A stretch of 16,783 nucleotides of DNA from CAZAYY01 sp964489525 (GTDB taxonomy: Bacteria > Chloroflexota > Anaerolineae > Anaerolineales > JABWBV01): NCBI GenBank assembly GCA_964489525.1, contig CAZAYY010000044.1, forward strand, positions 1 through 16,783, given 5' to 3'. Every line of letters begins with the position of its first letter. Positions within the stretch are counted from its first letter, which is position 1. The notes under the pieces were generated by a model that did no database searches, was not told where the DNA came from, and was given only the letters and a program-made list of their open reading frames with translations. A program made the translations under genes and the position numbers. Below, in pieces: positions 13,666 to 16,783 of the stretch.

Positions 13666-14727
13666 TTGCAAGCCCACGCCCAACGACCCGCCACGTTTTA
13701 CCAGTCGCTCCCGAAGGTGGAACTCCACCGCCATCTGGAGGGGTCTTGGCGTTTAAAAACGATTTACGAAACCGCCCAAAACCATACCCCGGGGCTGGCA
13801 GCCATCACCGAAACAGAATTGAGCAAACTGGTTCAAATTCAAAAAAGTGACCCTACCACAATGGAGAACTTCCTCTCCAAGTTCGACACCATCCGGATGC
13901 TGTACCGCACACCCGAAATCATCCACCAGATCACCTATGAAGCCATCGCCGACGCTGCCGCCGATAACATTCGCTACCTGGAACTGCGCTTCACCCCGGT
14001 TGCCCTCAGCCGCCAGCAAGATTATTCGCTGGCCGATGTGATGGACTGGGTAATCGACAGTACCCAAAAAGCCTCGGCAGAATTCGGCATCCTCACCCGC
14101 CTGATTGCCAGCGTAAACCGCCACGAAAGCGTCCACCTTGCCGAGCAGGTTGCCCAACTGGCCGTAGACAGGCAAGCCCAAGGCGTGGTCGGGCTCGACC
14201 TGGCAGGCAACGAAGGCCAGTATCCAGCCGCCCCCTTTGCTGATGTTTTCAAACAAGCCAGCCTCGCCGGACTTAAATTAACCATTCACGCCGGAGAGTG
14301 GAATGGAACCCACAACATCCACGAAGCCATCGAAACCTTTGGCGCTGCCCGAATTGGCCACGGAGTGCGCATCCTGGAAGACCCCGCTGCAGTGGCCCTG
14401 GCTGTGGAACACGGCACAATTTTCGAAGTCTGCCCCACCAGCAACCTGCAGTCGGGGGTCTTTACCCGGTTTGAAGATCACTCCCTCCGCCAAATGGTAG
14501 ATGCCGGGCTAGCCGTCACCCTGAATACCGATGACCCGGGCATTTCCAATATTATGCTCTCCGGCGAATACGCCCTGGCATGTGAAAAACTGGGGCTGAC
14601 GCTGACCGAATTAGAAGCCGCCGTCACCCGGGCAGCCGGGGCCGCTTTCCTGCCTCTTGAAAAAGCCAAAACCCTTGCCACAAGCATTGGCCAGGAATTT
14701 CAAACCACCACCAGCGCCTCAGCGTAA
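13666..14727 (+). CDS. add: Adenosine deaminase
   Basis: Predicted zinc-dependent hydrolase that deaminates adenosine (or deoxyadenosine) to inosine in purine salvage, in the cytoplasm. It has 353 residues, the usual length. The start is TTG at 13666: GGTGGAG lies eight bases upstream and the next ATG is at residue 66, well inside the domain. Amidohydrolase landmarks are complete: the zinc pair H21 and H23 in VELHRHLEGS, the substrate-loop motif GLDLAGNE (176-183), zinc ligand H208 and catalytic Glu211 in IHAGEW, H232 in IGHGVRI, CPTSNLQSG (256-264), and the Asp pair D289-D290 in LNTDDPGIS. The family also includes adenine and aminofutalosine deaminases. DLAGNE and TDDPG fit adenosine deaminase, but the exact substrate cannot be proved from sequence. 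It follows secA on the same strand with a weak promoter between, and shares a terminator with the convergent transporter gene. Confidence 0.9.
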   Translation: MQAHAQRPATFYQSLPKVELHRHLEGSWRLKTIYETAQNHTPGLAAITETELSKLVQIQKSDPTTMENFLSKFDTIRMLYRTPEIIHQITYEAIADAAADNIRYLELRFTPVALSRQQDYSLADVMDWVIDSTQKASAEFGILTRLIASVNRHESVHLAEQVAQLAVDRQAQGVVGLDLAGNEGQYPAAPFADVFKQASLAGLKLTIHAGEWNGTHNIHEAIETFGAARIGHGVRILEDPAAVALAVEHGTIFEVCPTSNLQSGVFTRFEDHSLRQMVDAGLAVTLNTDDPGISNIMLSGEYALACEKLGLTLTELEAAVTRAAGAAFLPLEKAKTLATSIGQEFQTTTSASA

Positions 14728-14744
14728 ACCGCTGCCCCGAACCC

Positions 14745-14785
14745 CAAAAAGAAACGCCCTGGCGATTTTGCCAGGGCGTCATTTT
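14745..14785. terminator. Bidirectional terminator between add and the MFS gene
   Basis: ACGCCCTGGC (14754-14763), loop GATTTT, GCCAGGGCGT (14770-14779): a perfect 10-bp stem. CATTTTAAT follows on the plus strand. On the minus strand the stem is followed by TTTCTTTTT, the better T-run, so it serves the leftward transporter gene at least as well as add. Confidence 0.88.
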
Positions 14786-14822
14786 AATCATCCCTCCGGA
14801 ATCAGAGGATAGGCCTTCTCGC

Positions 14823-16364
14823 TCAATCGCCAGCCACCGAAGCAGCCTGGCCTTCTTGAATGGCCTTGTCCACTTTCACAAAGGGCAAAATGGCCAGACC
14901 CACACTAAAGAAGAAAATGAGCGAAAGAATGCCCGCCCGCATCGAACCCGTGTTGTCGTTCACCAGGGCGAAGATAAACGGGCCAAGCCAGGATGTACCC
15001 CGGTCGCTCACCTCGTAAAAGCTGAAAAACTCCGCCTCCTGGTTCTTGGGCACCATCTGGGAGAACACACTGCGGCTGAGCGCCTGGCTGCCGCCCAGGA
15101 TAAGGGCCACCACAAACGCCATCAACCAGAATTCCAGCTCGGCCTGGGACATTCCCAGGCTCTCCACAACTGCCTGGCTCTTCATCCCAAAATAGGCGTA
15201 CACCGTCACCACACTCCAGATGAGCAGGCTGATGATGATCGCATTCTTCGCCCCAATTTTCCGGGCAAACCAACTGAACAAATACGCCCCCCCAAACGCC
15301 ACAAACTGGATCATCAAAATCACCAAAATCCGGTTGGTGGCTTCCATGCCCAGCTCCACCGCAGCAAACACCGCCGCCACCACAATCACGGTTTGAATGC
15401 CGTCATTGTACAGCAGGTAGGCCACCAGGTACTTGATGACCTCCGGCATGGTTTTGGCTTTTTTAACCATGAAGATAACCAGCACGACAATCGGACCCAA
15501 GGCAGGAAGATAAACCGAAGAAACCGAAAACAACCCAAACACACTGACAGTGGGGAAATTGAGCAAAACCAACACAGGAATGAGCAGCGGCAGCAGCAGC
15601 AGAATGGCCACCGTGCGGGTGGGCACCTGCAGCAGGTGGGCAAGCTGGCTGAAACCAATCGTCAGGTAGGTTTCGCCAGCAGGCAGCGGGCGGGGCGCCC
15701 GGCGAGACTGGAGGGTTTTAAAGGTGAACATCGAAAAACCCAACCACCACAACCCCGCCGATGCCAGGCTGATCCGGGCAACCATCTCGCCCGTCAGGCC
15801 CAGGCTGTCGCTGAACATGTACATCACCAGGTTGAGCAGCAGCAGCAGCCCGCCGCCTGCGTAGCCCATCCCGAAACCACTGGCCGATACATGGTCACGA
15901 TTCCCAGGGCTGGCAATGTCAGGCAAATAGGCGTTGTAAAAAACCATCGAAGCCCCAAAAGACAGGTTGCCAATGATGTAAAGCAGCGCCCCAAACCAGT
16001 GCAGTCCCGGCGTGATGAAAAACATCAGAACCGTCGCCAGCGAACCCAGCAGAGCAAAAATCATCAACAAACGTTTGCGCATGTGGCTGTAATCTGCCAG
16101 CGCCCCCAACACGGGCAAAAAGGAAACCTGGAGCAGCACGGACGCCGAAACCGCATAGGTAAACAAAGACTCCGGTCGCATCGAAATTGGCCCTAAATGC
16201 AAAAAGCCGCTGGCATCCGCTGCGGCCTCGGCAATGCTGGTCAGGTACGGGCCAAGGAACACGGTGCCAACGGTGGTGCTGAAAGCCGAGTTGGCCCAGT
16301 CGTACATCGTCCAGCCAAAAATTTCGCGTTTATCGTCTACAGGTGGGTTTTGAACTGCTGCCAT
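14823..16364 (-). CDS. MFS transporter of the UMF1/Atg22-like family
   Basis: A 513-residue inner-membrane protein with about 12 predicted TM helices. The ATG at 16364 follows AAGGATGG at good spacing; the longer frame to 16481 adds a non-domain stretch and is rejected. Family marks are FGWTMYDWANSAF (16-28) at the start of TM1, an MFS motif A variant LGALADYSHMRKR (86-98) in the loop between TM2 and TM3, a central loop with LPAGETYL, and the C-half signature QALSRSVFSQMVPKNQEAEFFSFYEVSDRG before the last helices. The family is named for yeast Atg22, a vacuolar amino-acid exporter; substrates of bacterial members are mostly unknown, so the cargo here is not assigned. The stop lies 38 bases from the shared terminator with add. 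No strong promoter is visible upstream; TATGAT near 16420 on the minus strand is only a weak candidate. Confidence 0.88.
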   Translation of the reverse strand: MAAVQNPPVDDKREIFGWTMYDWANSAFSTTVGTVFLGPYLTSIAEAAADASGFLHLGPISMRPESLFTYAVSASVLLQVSFLPVLGALADYSHMRKRLLMIFALLGSLATVLMFFITPGLHWFGALLYIIGNLSFGASMVFYNAYLPDIASPGNRDHVSASGFGMGYAGGGLLLLLNLVMYMFSDSLGLTGEMVARISLASAGLWWLGFSMFTFKTLQSRRAPRPLPAGETYLTIGFSQLAHLLQVPTRTVAILLLLPLLIPVLVLLNFPTVSVFGLFSVSSVYLPALGPIVVLVIFMVKKAKTMPEVIKYLVAYLLYNDGIQTVIVVAAVFAAVELGMEATNRILVILMIQFVAFGGAYLFSWFARKIGAKNAIIISLLIWSVVTVYAYFGMKSQAVVESLGMSQAELEFWLMAFVVALILGGSQALSRSVFSQMVPKNQEAEFFSFYEVSDRGTSWLGPFIFALVNDNTGSMRAGILSLIFFFSVGLAILPFVKVDKAIQEGQAASVAGD

Positions 16365-16524
16365 TTTGCCATCCTTTGGATTAAATTTTAAAAAAATCGT
16401 GGAAGGAAAACCTCGATAATCATAACACACTCTATAACCCCGCCCGGCCCAATTCGACACGCAAAGCAGGGGAACGGCCAAAAATCAATTGAGCCCAACG
16501 GTTTCAGCCCCACCCTCTCTCTTT

Positions 16525-16543
16525 TCAGGTGACAGTCACCTGA
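16525..16543. repeat. Perfect 19-base palindrome
   Basis: TCAGGTGAC-A-GTCACCTGA: nine-base arms around one base. It is symmetric, so it could be a protein-binding site as well as a hairpin. There is no T-run after it, so it is not a typical terminator. Confidence 0.75.
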
Positions 16544-16579
16544 ACATCCACCCCCCCCAGGCCTTTCTTAAAGTCGGGG

Positions 16580-16625
16580 TTTGGGACCAACGCAGGCAGC
16601 GAAGCCAGCCTGCGTTGGTCCCAAA
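16580..16625. repeat. Perfect 18-bp inverted repeat with 10-base loop
   Basis: The left arm 16580-16597 (TTTGGGACCAACGCAGGC) is matched without error by the right arm 16608-16625, around the loop 16598-16607. AAAATCGTTTT follows on the plus strand, giving only a broken T-run. It is far longer than most intrinsic terminators in this window. Confidence 0.9.
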
Positions 16626-16633
16626 ATCGTTTT

Positions 16634-16690
16634 AAAGTCCCCTGCCCCAGGCCCGGGGCGGGGGATTTCGGGGGTGGGGACCTGGACTTT
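16634..16690. repeat. G/C-rich interrupted inverted repeat
   Basis: AAAGTCC (16634-16640) pairs with GGACTTT (16684-16690), and the interior has CCCC and GGGG blocks that can extend the stem (CCTGCCCC with GGGGTGGGG). The central run of G (16653-16679) is unusual for this window and could also form G-quadruplex-like structure. Confidence 0.6.
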
Positions 16691-16691
16691 C

Positions 16692-16722
16692 ACAGGAGTT
16701 TCTGACTTTAAGAAACTCCTGT
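16692..16722. repeat. Perfect 12-bp inverted repeat with 7-base loop
   Basis: ACAGGAGTTTCT (16692-16703), loop GACTTTA, AGAAACTCCTGT (16711-16722). CCCCCC follows, not T, so it is probably not a terminator. Confidence 0.85.
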
Positions 16723-16783
16723 CCCCCCCTATGGCTTTCTCAAAGTTCCTTGACAAATAAATAAAAAGACCCTTCTCGGTAAA

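Larger units (their letters stand above)
16365..16783. other. Non-coding right end with clustered inverted repeats
   Basis: No credible gene lies here. The stretch holds four perfect or near-perfect inverted repeats, listed separately, and five copies of an AAAGT/ACTTT-type word. CTTTCTTAAAGTC (16563-16575) recurs as CTTTCTCAAAGT (16735-16746), so a unit of about 184 bases is bounded by near-direct repeats. It could be a miniature mobile repeat or a REP-like cluster. A TTGACA at 16750 has no matching -10 before the window ends. Confidence 0.55.

Noticed and set aside
14856..16196. A 446-codon open frame on the plus strand opposite the MFS gene
   Set aside because: The translation is His/Gln/Arg-rich with no hydrophobic core or motif. 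It is the mirror of TM-helix codons on the other strand.
16525..16746. CRISPR array
   Set aside because: The repeats are differing palindromes, not equal direct repeats with regular spacers, and no cas gene is present.
16568..16756. A 62-codon minus-strand frame at the right end
   Set aside because: It runs through the inverted-repeat cluster and has repeat-driven composition, no ribosome site and no domain.
16750..16783. TTGACA near the window end as a rightward promoter
   Set aside because: No -10 box at 16-18 bases is seen before the sequence ends.

Overview
The window looks like a chromosomal segment of an uncultured or poorly studied Chloroflexota bacterium, most likely Anaerolineae-like. 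This is inferred from protein style, not from a search. The pointers are a lipoprotein with Ala/Thr/Gln-rich repeats after its lipobox, a DnaE with a C-terminal domain of the GRDRF / LEFPN-TTG type, an oversized SecA without a zinc tail, a B12-domain-less acyl-CoA mutase large subunit and a PPi-type phosphofructokinase. There is no CRISPR array, intact insertion sequence or prophage.

Layout. Bases 1-856 (minus strand) hold two translationally coupled envelope genes: a two-TM protein and a lipoprotein that leaves the window at its 3' end. Bases 899-1543 (minus) hold a strong promoter, a small excisionase-type HTH gene between two intrinsic terminators, and tRNA-Glu(CTC). Divergent promoters at 1559-1620 serve the tRNA and the rightward metabolic genes. 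Bases 1706-4720 (plus) encode an acyl-CoA mutase large subunit with isobutyryl-CoA-mutase-type specificity residues, then a pyrophosphate-type phosphofructokinase behind a hairpin-rich leader. Bases 4763-4900 look like a stand-alone structured small RNA gene whose terminator also serves dnaE. Bases 4905-9038 (minus) are dnaE, the replicative polymerase alpha subunit, with a long disordered linker. A divergent control region (9039-9303) separates it from secA (9304-13554, plus), a 1416-residue preprotein translocase ATPase with several insertions. An adenosine deaminase gene (13666-14727, plus) and a UMF1/Atg22-type MFS transporter gene (14823-16364, minus) converge on a shared terminator. The right end (16365-16783) is non-coding and packed with perfect inverted repeats.

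How the genes relate. This is mostly a set of independent core and metabolic genes, not one operon. DnaE (replication) and SecA (export) share a divergent promoter region. The mutase would link branched and straight C4 acyl-CoA pools and PFK would run PPi-linked glycolysis; adenosine deaminase belongs to purine salvage. The items most worth a second look are the mutase specificity residues, the candidate small RNA, the SecA insertions, the DnaE linker, the hairpin leader before PFK and the right-end repeat cluster. I did not find a clear new multi-gene defence or mobile system.
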